A stretch of DNA of 64,000 nt, from positions 1 to 64,000 of the forward strand of contig NZ_CP007446.1 in assembly GCF_000600005.1 (NCBI RefSeq), given 5' to 3'. Shown in pieces: positions 44,641-53,513 of this stretch. Under the pieces are notes generated by a model that saw only the letters and a list, made by a program, of their open reading frames with translations, was not told where the DNA came from and did no database searches. The position numbers and the translations under genes were made by a program. The first letter of the stretch is position 1. Each line of letters starts with the position of its first letter. The DNA is from Snodgrassella alvi wkB2 (lineage in GTDB: Bacteria; Pseudomonadota; Gammaproteobacteria; Burkholderiales; Neisseriaceae).

Positions 44641-45291
44641 TTAATCCAGTAATTGTTTTATGTCATGAGCCAATTGTGCCGCTGTCTGGCTGTGTGGTTC
44701 ATAAACTACGGTACGGCCTTGTTTATCAATTAAATATGTTCCTGTGCTGTGATCCATTAAATATTCACTGGAACTACTGCCTGCTACTTTATGTACAGCA
44801 ATTTTATACTGATTAATAACGTTATTAAGCTCTTGCTGATGTTGTTTATCTACAGTTAAACCAATAAAGTCAGGATTAAATGCCGGAGCATAAGCCTCCA
44901 TAACCTGTGGTGTATCACGCAGCGGATCAACCGTAATAAACAATACCCGTACCTGTTTTCCCTGCTCACCTAGCTGATTTATTGCATCTGCATAAGCAAG
45001 CAGATTAGTCGGGCAAACATCCGGACAATGGGTATAACCGAACACTAATACTACTATTTTACCCTGAAAATCACGCAGATGTACTGTTTTACCGTCAGAA
45101 CCAAGCAAGGAAAAATCTTTACCACCCAAGCCGGCATCGCGTACATCACTGCCTTCAAAATTATACTGATGCAGTGGTTTGGCTGAATCAGCACTTGCTG
45201 GCTGAGCATTGTTAACTGCCGACTGAGGCTGGCAGGCACCCAATAAAATCGCGGATGTTAATACAGCCAGAAAATTTTGTATGTTAAGCAT
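44641..45291 (-). CDS. SCO1/SenC family copper lipoprotein
   Basis: The 216-residue protein is a Sco/SenC thioredoxin-fold copper chaperone. The N-terminus ends in a lipobox (AILLGAC, Cys20), so it is membrane-anchored facing the periplasm. The copper ligands are seen as CPDVC in FGYTHCPDVCPTNLL and a distal His in LMDHSTGTYLID. Such proteins help build the CuA or other cytochrome oxidase centres, and a neisserial Sco has been linked to oxidative-stress protection. It is upstream of hisG on the same strand but 110 bp apart, so it is likely its own unit. Confidence 0.9.
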   Translation of the reverse strand: MLNIQNFLAVLTSAILLGACQPQSAVNNAQPASADSAKPLHQYNFEGSDVRDAGLGGKDFSLLGSDGKTVHLRDFQGKIVVLVFGYTHCPDVCPTNLLAYADAINQLGEQGKQVRVLFITVDPLRDTPQVMEAYAPAFNPDFIGLTVDKQHQQELNNVINQYKIAVHKVAGSSSSEYLMDHSTGTYLIDKQGRTVVYEPHSQTAAQLAHDIKQLLD

Positions 45292-45449
45292 AAAGTTAAT
45301 AATAATACAAAAATGAACTTTAAATAAATATTTAAAATTCAGAAATTTTTTAATTTTAAAATTAATAAGTAAAATATAAAAAAATCCAAAAATAAAATCA
45401 ATATTTTATTCAGAATCAGTTAAAAAAATTTTTTACCATAAAAAAATTC

Positions 45450-45477
45450 TTTACAGCCATGGAAAATCCGTTATAAT
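45450..45477 (+). promoter_or_regulatory. tRNA-Leu promoter
   Basis: TTTACA (45450-45455) and perfect TATAAT (45472-45477) with 16-bp spacing, 15 bp before the mature tRNA, with a GC-rich stretch between as in stable RNA promoters. Confidence 0.8.
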
Positions 45478-45492
45478 GCGTCTTCTTCGCTA

Positions 45493-45577
45493 GCCCAGGT
45501 GGCGAAATTGGTAGACGCAGGGGACTCAAAATCCCCCGCCGCAAGGTGTGACGGTTCGAGTCCGTCCCTGGGCACCA
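45493..45577 (+). tRNA. tRNA-Leu (anticodon CAA)
   Basis: The 85-nt class II tRNA has acceptor arms GCCCAGG/CCTGGGC with encoded CCA, a long variable arm (GCCGCAAGGTGT) and anticodon loop CTCAAAA with anticodon CAA for UUG codons. T-arm is ACGGTTCGAGTCCGT. Confidence 0.96.
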
Positions 45578-45583
45578 GATTCT

Positions 45584-45612
45584 AAAAACCGCTGATAACA
45601 GCGGTTTTTTTA
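45584..45612 (+). terminator. Terminator after tRNA-Leu
   Basis: AAAAACCGCTG (45584-45594) pairs with CAGCGGTTTTT (45599-45609), loop ATAA, T run continues. Confidence 0.95.
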
Positions 45613-45720
45613 TTTTCGCAGTTAACAGCCTGTCAGACTAATGATATGCAGAAATTTATCAAACTTGATAGCTAAATCATGAGAAAAACATAATAGCTTA
45701 TTTGGCATAATCATTATAGC

Positions 45721-45757
45721 TAGTGAGTCGTATTATTAAATATAATACGACTCTTTT
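45721..45757. terminator. Hairpin with T7-promoter-like arm
   Basis: GAGTCGTATTA (45725-45735) pairs with TAATACGACTC (45743-45753), loop TTAAATA, TTTT following on the plus strand. On the minus strand, 45735 down to 45721 reads TAATACGACTCACTA, identical to bases -17 to -3 of the T7 class III promoter. A terminator role is plausible; the resemblance may be chance. Confidence 0.5.
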
Positions 45758-45856
45758 GGTTTCCGGTGGTTTTATCATTTACCGGACAATCATAGAAAAC
45801 CCCATATCAGACCCAGACAGACGTCTATCACTAATTATTGCAATTGAATTCTAAAA

Positions 45857-46783
45857 ATGATTTTTAAGCAGGCTGACAGTAAAGTAAAAGACATAGAAAT
45901 ACTCCACCAGCTATTGCAACGGTCTGATCTAACGCAGCAGACGCGTCAGCATATTGAACATCATCTGCGGTTAATCCGTTCGGGAATCAAAGGTGAAGCA
46001 GAATCTGCTTATCAGCTGCAGTTTCATTTTGGCAATCATTCCGAATGGGTAATTATTAATGATTTAAGATTAAAGTATCAGGGAAAAGTAGCACAAATTG
46101 ACCATTTACTGATTAATCGTCATATGCAAATATTTGTATGTGAAAGTAAAAGAATAACTGGCAGCCTGATTATTAATGAGCAGGGTGAGTTTTCCCGTAT
46201 ATATGAAGGTAATGAACAGGGAATGTCTTCTCCTCTTGAACAAAACCGACGTCATATCAGTCTGCTGAATAATTTATTACTTTCAGATAAGATTCAGCTG
46301 CCCAGCCGTTTTGGCAGAAAATTGCGTCCGTCATTATATAGCCTGATACTCGTCTCTAATGATGCCTGTATCCGGCGCCCCCGAAATCCAGTTTCTGGAT
46401 TGGACAGCGTAATAAAAAATGAGCAATTGCAAACAAAAGTACAGCAGTTAAGCAAACCCGCGGGTATCTTAAGTTTTATCCGTACGGCACCAATTGCCAG
46501 TATGCAAAAATTTGCCCGTCAGCTGGTGCAGTTGCATCAACCTGCACGTTATGACTGGCCAAGTTATTTTGGTTTGAATAAGTCATCTGATCAATTGATA
46601 ACTAAATCAGCTCATATAGCTCATCCACAAAATGAAAATTTGAGTTCAGCAACTTATTATTTTTGCTCCATGTGTCATAAAAATATTTCATCAGGCGTAG
46701 TTGATTATTGCCGGAATCATAAAAATATATTTGGCGGTAAAATATATTGTTATCAGTGTCAGCAAAAAATTAAACAACAATGA
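45857..46783 (+). CDS. NERD-domain protein with C-terminal zinc-ribbon-like motif
   Basis: The 308-residue protein has a NERD (nuclease-related) domain at about 45-170. KGEAESAYQLQFHF leads into VAQIDHLLINRHMQIFVCESKR, where D and ExK fit a PD-(D/E)XK-type core, and a predicted helix-rich region follows. The C-terminus has paired cysteines, CSMC and CYQC with an intervening C, a likely zinc ribbon. No signal peptide or membrane segment is present. NERD proteins are often near plasmid or defence genes, but here neighbours are tRNA-Leu and a nitroreductase, so no system is evident. Function is unknown. Confidence 0.8.
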   Translation: MIFKQADSKVKDIEILHQLLQRSDLTQQTRQHIEHHLRLIRSGIKGEAESAYQLQFHFGNHSEWVIINDLRLKYQGKVAQIDHLLINRHMQIFVCESKRITGSLIINEQGEFSRIYEGNEQGMSSPLEQNRRHISLLNNLLLSDKIQLPSRFGRKLRPSLYSLILVSNDACIRRPRNPVSGLDSVIKNEQLQTKVQQLSKPAGILSFIRTAPIASMQKFARQLVQLHQPARYDWPSYFGLNKSSDQLITKSAHIAHPQNENLSSATYYFCSMCHKNISSGVVDYCRNHKNIFGGKIYCYQCQQKIKQQ

Positions 46784-47102
46784 ATAGTGATGATTTCAGT
46801 ATGTTATTGAGAAGTTAGATACACTAAATATACTGGTTTAAAAGTAATGTATACCATGAACATTATTATTTTACTGAACAATTTTTTACATAAAATACTA
46901 TTGGTAAAATTTTTCAGAAGTACCATATTCAAATATATAGTAATGTAAGCTAATTGATTTATATAGCCGGTATATTATATATAGTGGTTATATATATTTT
47001 ATGAGTATCCTTACCTATTTAATCAATATGATTATTATTTTTGAATTAAAATAATCAATTGAATTATTTAATAATTATTGAGAAACAACAGGAATCCAGA
47101 CA
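46784..47102. other. AT-rich spacer, no gene seen
   Basis: About 320 bp, very AT-rich with short TATATA-type inverted stretches near 46,960-47,000. It presumably contains the nitroreductase promoter; no element stands out. Confidence 0.4.
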
Positions 47103-47747
47103 ATGAATATTACTGATATATCCAAACAGCGTTATACGACCAAACATTATGATAAAACAAAAAAAATTCCGGCAGAGCAATTGGCGCAACTATTTGAAGT
47201 TATCAGAAACAGCCCTTCATCAGTAAATTCACAGCCTTGGCATTTTTTTGTAGTGGATAATGACGATGCTCGTGCCAAAATCATGCCGGCAATTGTAGAA
47301 ATGAATCATCCGCGGGTAGCTGATTCATCACATACCTTAATATTCTGTGCTAAAACCCCCCTGGATGAGCAGCATTTACAGAATGTACTGGCTCAGGAAG
47401 AAAAGGATGGTCGTTTCGAAGAAGGTGAAATCAAGGAAATGATGGATAAAGGTCGCCATTTTTATGTTAATAAAAATAGCGCGACACCACATAGCCAGCT
47501 TGAGTGGGAAAGCAGACAGTTATATATTGTATTGGGGCAGTTATTATTTGCAGCAGCTGCTATTGGTATCGATTCAACAGCAATTGAAGGCTTTGATGAT
47601 CAGAAAATGGATGAAATTCTTGGTCTGCAACAGCAGGGGTTGAAAAGCGTACTGGTAGTCAGTCTTGGCTATCGTGCCGCTAATGACAGTAATGCTACCC
47701 GGCCAAAATCACGCCTGCCTGAAGAGCAGATATTTACTCGCTTGTAA
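47103..47747 (+). CDS. NfsB-like NAD(P)H nitroreductase / dihydropteridine reductase
   Basis: The 214-residue flavoprotein resembles oxygen-insensitive nitroreductase NfsB, which uses FMN and NAD(P)H to reduce nitroaromatics, quinones or dihydropteridine. It shows RYTTKHYDKTKKIP at the N-terminus, SSVNSQPWHFFVV (FMN phosphate contacts), the WESRQLYIVLGQLLFAAAAIGID helix, AIEGFD and the final arginine-rich KSRLPEEQIF. Length is as expected. Physiological substrate is not known. AGGA lies before the ATG, and a hairpin follows the gene. Confidence 0.88.
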   Translation: MNITDISKQRYTTKHYDKTKKIPAEQLAQLFEVIRNSPSSVNSQPWHFFVVDNDDARAKIMPAIVEMNHPRVADSSHTLIFCAKTPLDEQHLQNVLAQEEKDGRFEEGEIKEMMDKGRHFYVNKNSATPHSQLEWESRQLYIVLGQLLFAAAAIGIDSTAIEGFDDQKMDEILGLQQQGLKSVLVVSLGYRAANDSNATRPKSRLPEEQIFTRL

Positions 47748-47777
47748 TTATTAGTTCCAGACTATTACCGATTATCG

Positions 47778-47825
47778 GGCAAAACAATAAATATACTGAT
47801 ATCCGTATTTTATTGTTTTGCCTTC
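47778..47825 (+). terminator. Hairpin after the nitroreductase gene
   Basis: GGCAAAACAATAAA (47778-47791) pairs with TTTATTGTTTTGCC (47809-47822) around 17 bases. The T tract is weak (TTCT). Confidence 0.6.
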
Positions 47826-48597
47826 TAAGAAAATTGTACTTATGTGCTGAATTATATATTTGTCGGTAGCACCTTCGAATATAAGACTTAGCTAACCTTA
47901 TAATTGATTTGATTTAGTTTAAAATGGGATCTATTCAGAAATAACGAGACAGCTAAATTCCTGATTACTAAATGATAACAACGAAGAGAAAACTTGCTGA
48001 ATAATATTGTTTAATAACGCTGAAGCTTAAAGAAAATAATCATTTAATTTTTATCTTTTTCTTTTAAATTTCTGCGAAATAATAGTCAAAACTTTCGCTT
48101 GAATCTAAATGGTATATTTTGCATCAGCAGATAAAGTGTATTGTATTAACCAAGGTGATACTGATAGTTTACAGTTTCTAATTCTTACTTTGAATTGTGT
48201 TGATATTATTAATAATTAATACAGTTATCCTGTCTGGTTTAAGCATAATAAAATCATCTTTAAAATAAAAAATCATAGAATAAATTATCTTGAAAAATAA
48301 AATTTAATAAGACTGGTTTATATTCAGATAAATAACCGTTTATTCCAGCTAAACCGTATTTTCTATTCTTTCGAGTAAAAATTTTCTATCTTTAGATGGT
48401 TTAATTAGCATATCATCAGTAAATCATAAGCCAAGCTCTAATAAATAAATGTATCCCGCAATATCTTCATTTAAAAATATTACTTTTGCATAATATTTTA
48501 TTTTTACAATCTATTTAAGATTTTTGAGATTAAATTTATCGCTTATTTATACTTTTAAAAGTGTCTTAAATACTAAAACCATTTTCTGTATAAATAT
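47826..48597. other. AT-rich spacer, no gene seen
   Basis: About 770 bp between convergent genes, strongly AT-rich, with no ORF that has a ribosome binding site and no recognisable RNA, IS or phage remnant. Its length between two convergent genes is notable, since no promoters are needed there. Confidence 0.4.
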
Positions 48598-49227
48598 TCA
48601 AGCAGATAATTTATTTATACCCAGCTTAAAGTGCACAATACCTTGTTCACAGACAAAATAAGGTATTTTGATATCATGCTTTTCAGTTTGAATTTCTTGT
48701 AACCGCTGGCAGGCAAAACCAGCCCCTATTAATTTCGGTTGCCAGAATTGTAATGCTGAAAGTGTGGCATCGTAATAACCCCCGCCCTGTCCCAGACGAT
48801 TACCTCTTTGATCGATTCCCAGCAACGGTACAATCAGAGTATGTAAATAGCGAGCCCGAATGCGCTGACCATGAAATTGAGGAATTAAACCGCGCTTTTG
48901 TTTTAAACCGTACTGAGCCATAAAACGGGCTGTGGCTTGCTTACGAGAGAGGATAGGGCAGGGAGTAAACCATAATTGTCGTTGTCTGGCTGCAATATAA
49001 GGCAAATAAACTGTTGCTCCGCGTTTCTGAGCAGTAATAATAAATGACCACAGTGATAATTCACTGCCTACTGCCCAGTATACGGCTATCCGTTTTTCAC
49101 GTCGGATCAGAGGATAGAGTAGGCGGTTAATTCGGGTAGTAGCATGCTGACGTATATCATCCTTTAACTGCTGACGCTGCCGGCGCAATAAACCACGCTG
49201 TTGTCTTTTATCTGTATGTATCTGCAT
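48598..49227 (-). CDS. ygfA: 5-formyltetrahydrofolate cyclo-ligase
   Basis: The 209-residue enzyme converts 5-formyl-THF to 5,10-methenyl-THF with ATP. The N-terminal basic helix (LLRRQRQQL), VYWAVGSELSLW, the ATP-binding IVPLLGIDQRGNRLGQGGGYYDATL and the C-terminal IPYFVCEQG fit the family. It is divergent from rpsB with a 193-bp gap. In many bacteria 6S RNA lies beside this gene; I could not recognise one here. Confidence 0.9.
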   Translation of the reverse strand: MQIHTDKRQQRGLLRRQRQQLKDDIRQHATTRINRLLYPLIRREKRIAVYWAVGSELSLWSFIITAQKRGATVYLPYIAARQRQLWFTPCPILSRKQATARFMAQYGLKQKRGLIPQFHGQRIRARYLHTLIVPLLGIDQRGNRLGQGGGYYDATLSALQFWQPKLIGAGFACQRLQEIQTEKHDIKIPYFVCEQGIVHFKLGINKLSA

Positions 49228-49273
49228 AATTTGGCCTGTTAATACTCAGGCAGGATACCCTAAAGCTGCATAC

Positions 49274-49302
49274 TTGCCGTAACTGCTTTTTTTCTGTATC
49301 AT
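49274..49302 (+). promoter_or_regulatory. Likely rpsB promoter
   Basis: TTGCCG (49274-49279) and TATCAT (49297-49302) with 17-bp spacing, about 110 bp ahead of the rpsB start. Confidence 0.6.
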
Positions 49303-49309
49303 CTGAGTG

Positions 49310-49420
49310 TTTTACCTCGGTAAAAATAAACAACGCTCGCACTGTACGCGAAAGGGTGCTCTGTTACAGAGTTCTATGCGTGGCAGTGTCAGGCTTTAAC
49401 CCTTTTAAGGATAGATTATT
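49310..49420 (+). promoter_or_regulatory. rpsB leader RNA
   Basis: The ~110-nt leader includes a CTCTGTTACAGAG hairpin and a GC-rich first half. In many proteobacteria the rpsB leader binds S2 for feedback control. Whether this leader does so is inferred, and I cannot match it to a specific Rfam model by eye. Confidence 0.45.
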
Positions 49421-50170
49421 ATGTCACAAATTACTATGCGCCAGATGCTGGAAGCAGGCGTACACTTTGGTCATCAGACACGTTACTGGAATCCGAAAAT
49501 GGCTGAGTACATTTTTGGTGCGCGTAACAAAATCCATATCATCAATCTGGAAAAAACCCTGCCGATGTTTGTAGAGGCTCAGGATGTAGTGCGTCGTCTG
49601 GCTGCCAATAAAGGAACTGTACTGTTCGTAGGTACTAAACGTCAGGCACGTGATATCGTTAAGGAAGAAGCTACCCGCGCCGGTGCTCCTTACGTTGATC
49701 ATCGCTGGTTGGGCGGTATGCTGACTAACTACAAAACCGTAAAACAGTCTATTAAACGTCTGGAAGAAAAAACTGTTGCGCTGGAAAATGCTACTGAAGC
49801 CGGTTACGGTAAAAAAGAAGTATTGGAAATGCAGCGTGAAGTTGCTAAGCTGGAACGTTCTTTGGGCGGTATTAAAGATATGAAAGGCCTGCCTGATGCG
49901 ATTTTCGTTATCGATACCGGTTATCAGAAAGGTACTTTGGTAGAGGCAGCTAAACTGGGTATTCCAGTTATCGCTGTGGTTGATACCAATAACAGCCCTG
50001 ATGATGTTAAATATGTAATTCCGGGTAATGACGACTCAGCTAAGGCAATTCGTTTGTACTGCCGTGGTATTGCTGATGCCATTCTGGAAGGTAAAGCTCA
50101 GTCTTTACAGGAAGTGGTTCAGGCTGCTCAGGCCGCAGAAGAGAAACAGGCTGCAACTGCTGCTGAATAA
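49421..50170 (+). CDS. rpsB: 30S ribosomal protein S2
   Basis: S2 (249 residues) is a structural protein of the small subunit. It starts [27 protein letters not shown], with [24 protein letters not shown] and [13 protein letters not shown] as family landmarks and the RYCRGIADA-like segment near the end. AAGGATAG precedes the ATG. It is followed by a short attenuator hairpin and tsf, the classic S2-EF-Ts unit. Confidence 0.97.
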   Translation: MSQITMRQMLEAGVHFGHQTRYWNPKMAEYIFGARNKIHIINLEKTLPMFVEAQDVVRRLAANKGTVLFVGTKRQARDIVKEEATRAGAPYVDHRWLGGMLTNYKTVKQSIKRLEEKTVALENATEAGYGKKEVLEMQREVAKLERSLGGIKDMKGLPDAIFVIDTGYQKGTLVEAAKLGIPVIAVVDTNNSPDDVKYVIPGNDDSAKAIRLYCRGIADAILEGKAQSLQEVVQAAQAAEEKQAATAAE

Positions 50171-50196
50171 TTAGTTATCTCATATCTTTGTAAAAG

Positions 50197-50222
50197 AAGG
50201 GGACGTTAGTGCCCCTTTTTTT
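50197..50222 (+). terminator. Attenuator/terminator between rpsB and tsf
   Basis: AAGGGG (50197-50202) pairs with CCCCTT (50212-50217), then a T run. Located where rpsB-tsf operons commonly reduce tsf transcription. Confidence 0.75.
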
Positions 50223-50283
50223 AAAACAATTTTTCAGCCTGATATCTGTCTGGCTGAGCATAATTAAGTTTAAGGAGTAAAAC

Positions 50284-51156
50284 ATGGCTGCAATTACTGC
50301 AAAAATGGTAGGTGATTTGCGTGCTGCTACCGGTTTGGGTATGATGGAATGCAAAAAAGCTTTGGTAGAAGCCGAAGGTAATATGGAAAAAGCCGAAGAA
50401 ATTCTGCGCATTAAATCCGGTGCAAAAGCTGGTAAATTGGCTGGCCGTACTGCAGCAGAAGGTGTAGTTGCTGAATACGTGGATGGCAAAGTAGGTGCAG
50501 TTGCTGAAATTAACTGTGAAACAGATTTCGTTGCCAAAGATGCCAGCTTTATGGCATTTGCTCAGGCTGTGGCTAAAGCTGTTGCCGTGCACAACCCTGC
50601 TACACTGGAAGCATTGGCAGAAGCCAAAACAGATGATGGCGTTACTGTTGAAGAAGCTCGTAAAGCTGTCATTGCTAAGCTGGGTGAAAATATCACTGTA
50701 CGACGGTTTGAACGGATTGAAACTGATAATAGTCTGGTAACTTATATGCACGGTACCAAAATCGGTGTACTGGTAGAACACAAAGGTGGCGATACACAGG
50801 CTATCCGTCAGGTAGCCATGCACATTGCTGCATCCAAACCACAATGCGTTTCTGCTGCTGAAGTGAACCCGGAAATTGTGGCAAAAGAACGCCACATTTA
50901 TGAAGAGCAGGCTGCAGCTTCCGGCAAACCGGCAAATATCATTGAAAAAATGGTTGAAGGCCGGGTACAGAAATTTCTGGCTGAAGTAACTCTGCTGGGT
51001 CAGCAGTTCGTTATTAATCCTGACCAGACTGTGGAAAAATTCCTGAAAGAACAAAATGCTGAAGTAAGTCGTTTTGTTGCATTTCATGTTGGTGAAGGTA
51101 TTGAGAAAAAAGAAGTGGATTATGCTGCTGAAGTAGCCGCTGCTTCTAAAGTATAA
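50284..51156 (+). CDS. tsf: Elongation factor Ts
   Basis: EF-Ts (290 residues) recycles EF-Tu by exchanging GDP for GTP. The N-terminal UBA-like domain contains [19 protein letters not shown]. The core has [16 protein letters not shown], the TDF motif that touches EF-Tu, and the duplicated half near [22 protein letters not shown] lies at good distance before the ATG. A terminator hairpin follows the stop. Confidence 0.97.
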   Translation: MAAITAKMVGDLRAATGLGMMECKKALVEAEGNMEKAEEILRIKSGAKAGKLAGRTAAEGVVAEYVDGKVGAVAEINCETDFVAKDASFMAFAQAVAKAVAVHNPATLEALAEAKTDDGVTVEEARKAVIAKLGENITVRRFERIETDNSLVTYMHGTKIGVLVEHKGGDTQAIRQVAMHIAASKPQCVSAAEVNPEIVAKERHIYEEQAAASGKPANIIEKMVEGRVQKFLAEVTLLGQQFVINPDQTVEKFLKEQNAEVSRFVAFHVGEGIEKKEVDYAAEVAAASKV

Positions 51157-51173
51157 GGCTGTTTATGCCACGG

Positions 51174-51214
51174 GCACTCTGGATTCAGGCTACTGAATCA
51201 GGGTGCTTTTTTTT
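51174..51214 (+). terminator. Terminator after tsf
   Basis: GCACTCTGGATTCA (51174-51187) pairs with TGAATCAGGGTGC (51194-51206) with one bulge, followed by eight T. Confidence 0.9.
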
Positions 51215-51322
51215 GAGTTATCTGTTTACTCAGGTTGAGATAGCTGAAATAAAAGTTCCCATTTTTTAAAATTTATCGATCGCTGTTAAACATCTAATAG
51301 CAAACTGACAGAAAGAATGATC

Positions 51323-52042
51323 ATGACCAAACCAGCAAAATACAAACGTGTATTATTGAAATTATCCGGAGAGTCCCTGATGGGGCCGGATGCTTTTGGT
51401 ATCAATCGCGATACTATTATGCAAATCACTGCACAGGTTAAAGAAGTGGTCGATATGGGTGTAGAAGTGGCTATTGTTATTGGCGGCGGTAACATCTTTC
51501 GCGGAATGGCGCAATCAGCCAAAGGCATGGAACGTGCTACTGCCGATTACATGGGCATGATGGCAACGGTGATGAATGCACTGGCTCTGAAAGAAGCATT
51601 TGAAAGTCAGCAGGTTAAAGCCAGAGTGCAGTCAGCACTAAGTATGCAGCAGGTAGCAGAAACTTATGCACGCCCAAAAGCCATCCAGTATCTGGAAGAA
51701 GGTAAGGTGGTGATTTTTGCAGCAGGAACCGGTAATCCGTTTTTTACTACAGATACCGCAGCAAGTTTGCGTGGAGTAGAAATGAATTGTGATATTATGT
51801 TAAAGGCAACCAATGTTGATGGGGTTTATACTGCTGATCCTAAAACCAATCCTGAAGCCAAACGTTATCAGCAAATTACTTTTGATGAGGCGATTAGCCA
51901 GAATCTGAAAGTAATGGATGCCACAGCATTTGCTTTATGTCGTGAACAGAAACTGAATATTGTGGTATTCGGCATCTTCAAACCGGGAGCACTTAAACGG
52001 GTTATCTGGGGTGAAGATGAAGGTACATTAGTCCATGTATAA
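51323..52042 (+). CDS. pyrH: UMP kinase
   Basis: PyrH (239 residues) phosphorylates UMP to UDP and belongs to the amino-acid-kinase fold. Signatures are [19 protein letters not shown]-like [30 protein letters not shown] and [14 protein letters not shown]. An ATG at 51317 is in frame six bases upstream, but the AGAAAG-type binding site fits the second ATG better and family members begin [13 protein letters not shown]. It starts the run pyrH-frr-uppS-cdsA-dxr. Confidence 0.95.
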   Translation: MTKPAKYKRVLLKLSGESLMGPDAFGINRDTIMQITAQVKEVVDMGVEVAIVIGGGNIFRGMAQSAKGMERATADYMGMMATVMNALALKEAFESQQVKARVQSALSMQQVAETYARPKAIQYLEEGKVVIFAAGTGNPFFTTDTAASLRGVEMNCDIMLKATNVDGVYTADPKTNPEAKRYQQITFDEAISQNLKVMDATAFALCREQKLNIVVFGIFKPGALKRVIWGEDEGTLVHV

Positions 52043-52169
52043 ACATCAGACTGCTTAACTAAACTTGTGGTGACGCGTATAACTGCGTTAGTATGCGCGT
52101 TTGCCATTTTCTGACAGCAAAAATTTGAGAAAATTGAAATAAATGCTGTCAGGCCAGACAGGAATATTC

Positions 52170-52727
52170 ATGATTAACGAAATTCAACGCACTGCTGAAA
52201 CCAAAATGCAGAAATCACTGGATGTATTGCGCGATAATCTGTCTAAAGTTCGTACAGGGCGCGCTCATACCGGTTTACTAGATCAGGTTGAGGTAGAATA
52301 TTACGGAAGCATGGTATCTGTTAGTCAGGTTGCCAGTGTAACCTTGCTGGATGCCCGCACCATCGGGGTGAAACCCTATGAAAGTAAAATGGCTGCTGTT
52401 ATCGAAAAGGCTATTCGTAACTCAAATCTTGGCCTGAATCCGGCTGCAATGGGTGATCTGATTCGCGTACCCATGCCAATGCTTACCGAAGAGCGACGCA
52501 AAGATCTGATTAAAGTAGTCCGTGGTGAAGCTGAAGATGGTCGGGTAGTCGTGCGTAATATACGACGTGATGCCAATAATGACCTCAAACGTCTGCATAA
52601 AGACAAAGAAATCAGTGAAGACGAAGTTCGTCGCGGTGAAGAAGGTATTCAGAAGCTTACTGATAAATACATTGCTGAAATTGATAAGATGCTGGCAACT
52701 AAAGAAGCCGATCTGATGGCAATCTGA
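52170..52727 (+). CDS. frr: Ribosome recycling factor
   Basis: RRF (185 residues, the standard length) splits post-termination ribosomes with EF-G. It starts [20 protein letters not shown] and shows [21 protein letters not shown], the hinge, and the C-terminal helix [22 protein letters not shown]. The frame opens nine codons earlier, but the ATG at 52170 has AGGAAT before it and the right family length. Confidence 0.96.
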   Translation: MINEIQRTAETKMQKSLDVLRDNLSKVRTGRAHTGLLDQVEVEYYGSMVSVSQVASVTLLDARTIGVKPYESKMAAVIEKAIRNSNLGLNPAAMGDLIRVPMPMLTEERRKDLIKVVRGEAEDGRVVVRNIRRDANNDLKRLHKDKEISEDEVRRGEEGIQKLTDKYIAEIDKMLATKEADLMAI

Positions 52728-52755
52728 ACTATATAATTGCAGTAAAGGATGTATT

Positions 52756-53505
52756 TTGGTTACTAGTAGTACTCAGAGTGTGCCCGAACATACCGAAATC
52801 CCGAGGCATATTGCCGTTATTATGGACGGTAATGGACGTTGGGCTAAAAAACGTCTGATGCCACGGATTATGGGGCATAAAAAAGGGCTGGAAATGCTGG
52901 AAGAAATGACAGCAAACTGCGCACGTATGGGTGTGGAGTATCTGACAGTCTTTGCTTTTTCTACTGAAAACTGGCGTCGTCCTCTGGACGAAGTTAATTT
53001 TCTGATGGGGCTGTTTTTGCAGTCATTGCAAAAACGGGTACAAAAATTGCATAAAAATAATCTGCGTCTGCGTGTCATTGGTGATCGCAGCCGTTTTGCA
53101 GCAGAAATCGTACACGGGATTGAAGAAGCAGAAGCATTGACAGCAGCCAATACCGGGCTAACTCTGACTATAGCTGCTGATTATGGTGGTCGCTGGGATA
53201 TTTTGCAGGCGGTTAATCAGGCTATTCAGGCCGGAGATACCAAACTGACTGAAACCAGCATCCTGCCATATCTGTCACTTGGTTATGCTCCCGAACCGGA
53301 TTTATTTATCCGTACAGGCGGCGAAACCCGTATCAGTAATTTTCTTCTATGGCAACTGGCTTATACCGAGTTATATTTTACGCCAGTTCTGTGGCCGGAT
53401 TTTGATGAATCTCAGCTGGCTAATGCTATACGTTCCTATCAGGAACGGGAGAGACGGTTTGGCAGAACCTCGGAGCAGTTGCCACTTACCCAACAGCGAC
53501 TCTAA
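52756..53505 (+). CDS. uppS: Undecaprenyl diphosphate synthase
   Basis: UppS (249 residues) extends farnesyl diphosphate with cis isoprene units to the C55 carrier lipid for peptidoglycan and surface glycans. It shows the active-site IAVIMDGNGRWAKKR, FAFSTENWRRP and the substrate/dimer region RTGGETRISNFLLWQLAYTELYF. The start is TTG at 52756, six bases after AAGGAT; no upstream or nearby ATG would preserve the N-terminal segment. It is 28 bp after frr. Confidence 0.94.
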   Translation: MVTSSTQSVPEHTEIPRHIAVIMDGNGRWAKKRLMPRIMGHKKGLEMLEEMTANCARMGVEYLTVFAFSTENWRRPLDEVNFLMGLFLQSLQKRVQKLHKNNLRLRVIGDRSRFAAEIVHGIEEAEALTAANTGLTLTIAADYGGRWDILQAVNQAIQAGDTKLTETSILPYLSLGYAPEPDLFIRTGGETRISNFLLWQLAYTELYFTPVLWPDFDESQLANAIRSYQERERRFGRTSEQLPLTQQRL

Positions 53506-53513
53506 ATTTATTT

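Noticed and set aside
49228-49420. 6S RNA gene next to the 5-formyl-THF cyclo-ligase gene
   Set aside because: The gap fits an rpsB promoter and leader, and I cannot fold a 6S-like long stem with a central bubble there.
50221-51087. 288-codon open frame on the minus strand across tsf
   Set aside because: It lies fully antisense to a clear tsf gene, has a Phe/Ser/Cys-rich composition typical of the reverse of a highly biased gene, and matches no family.
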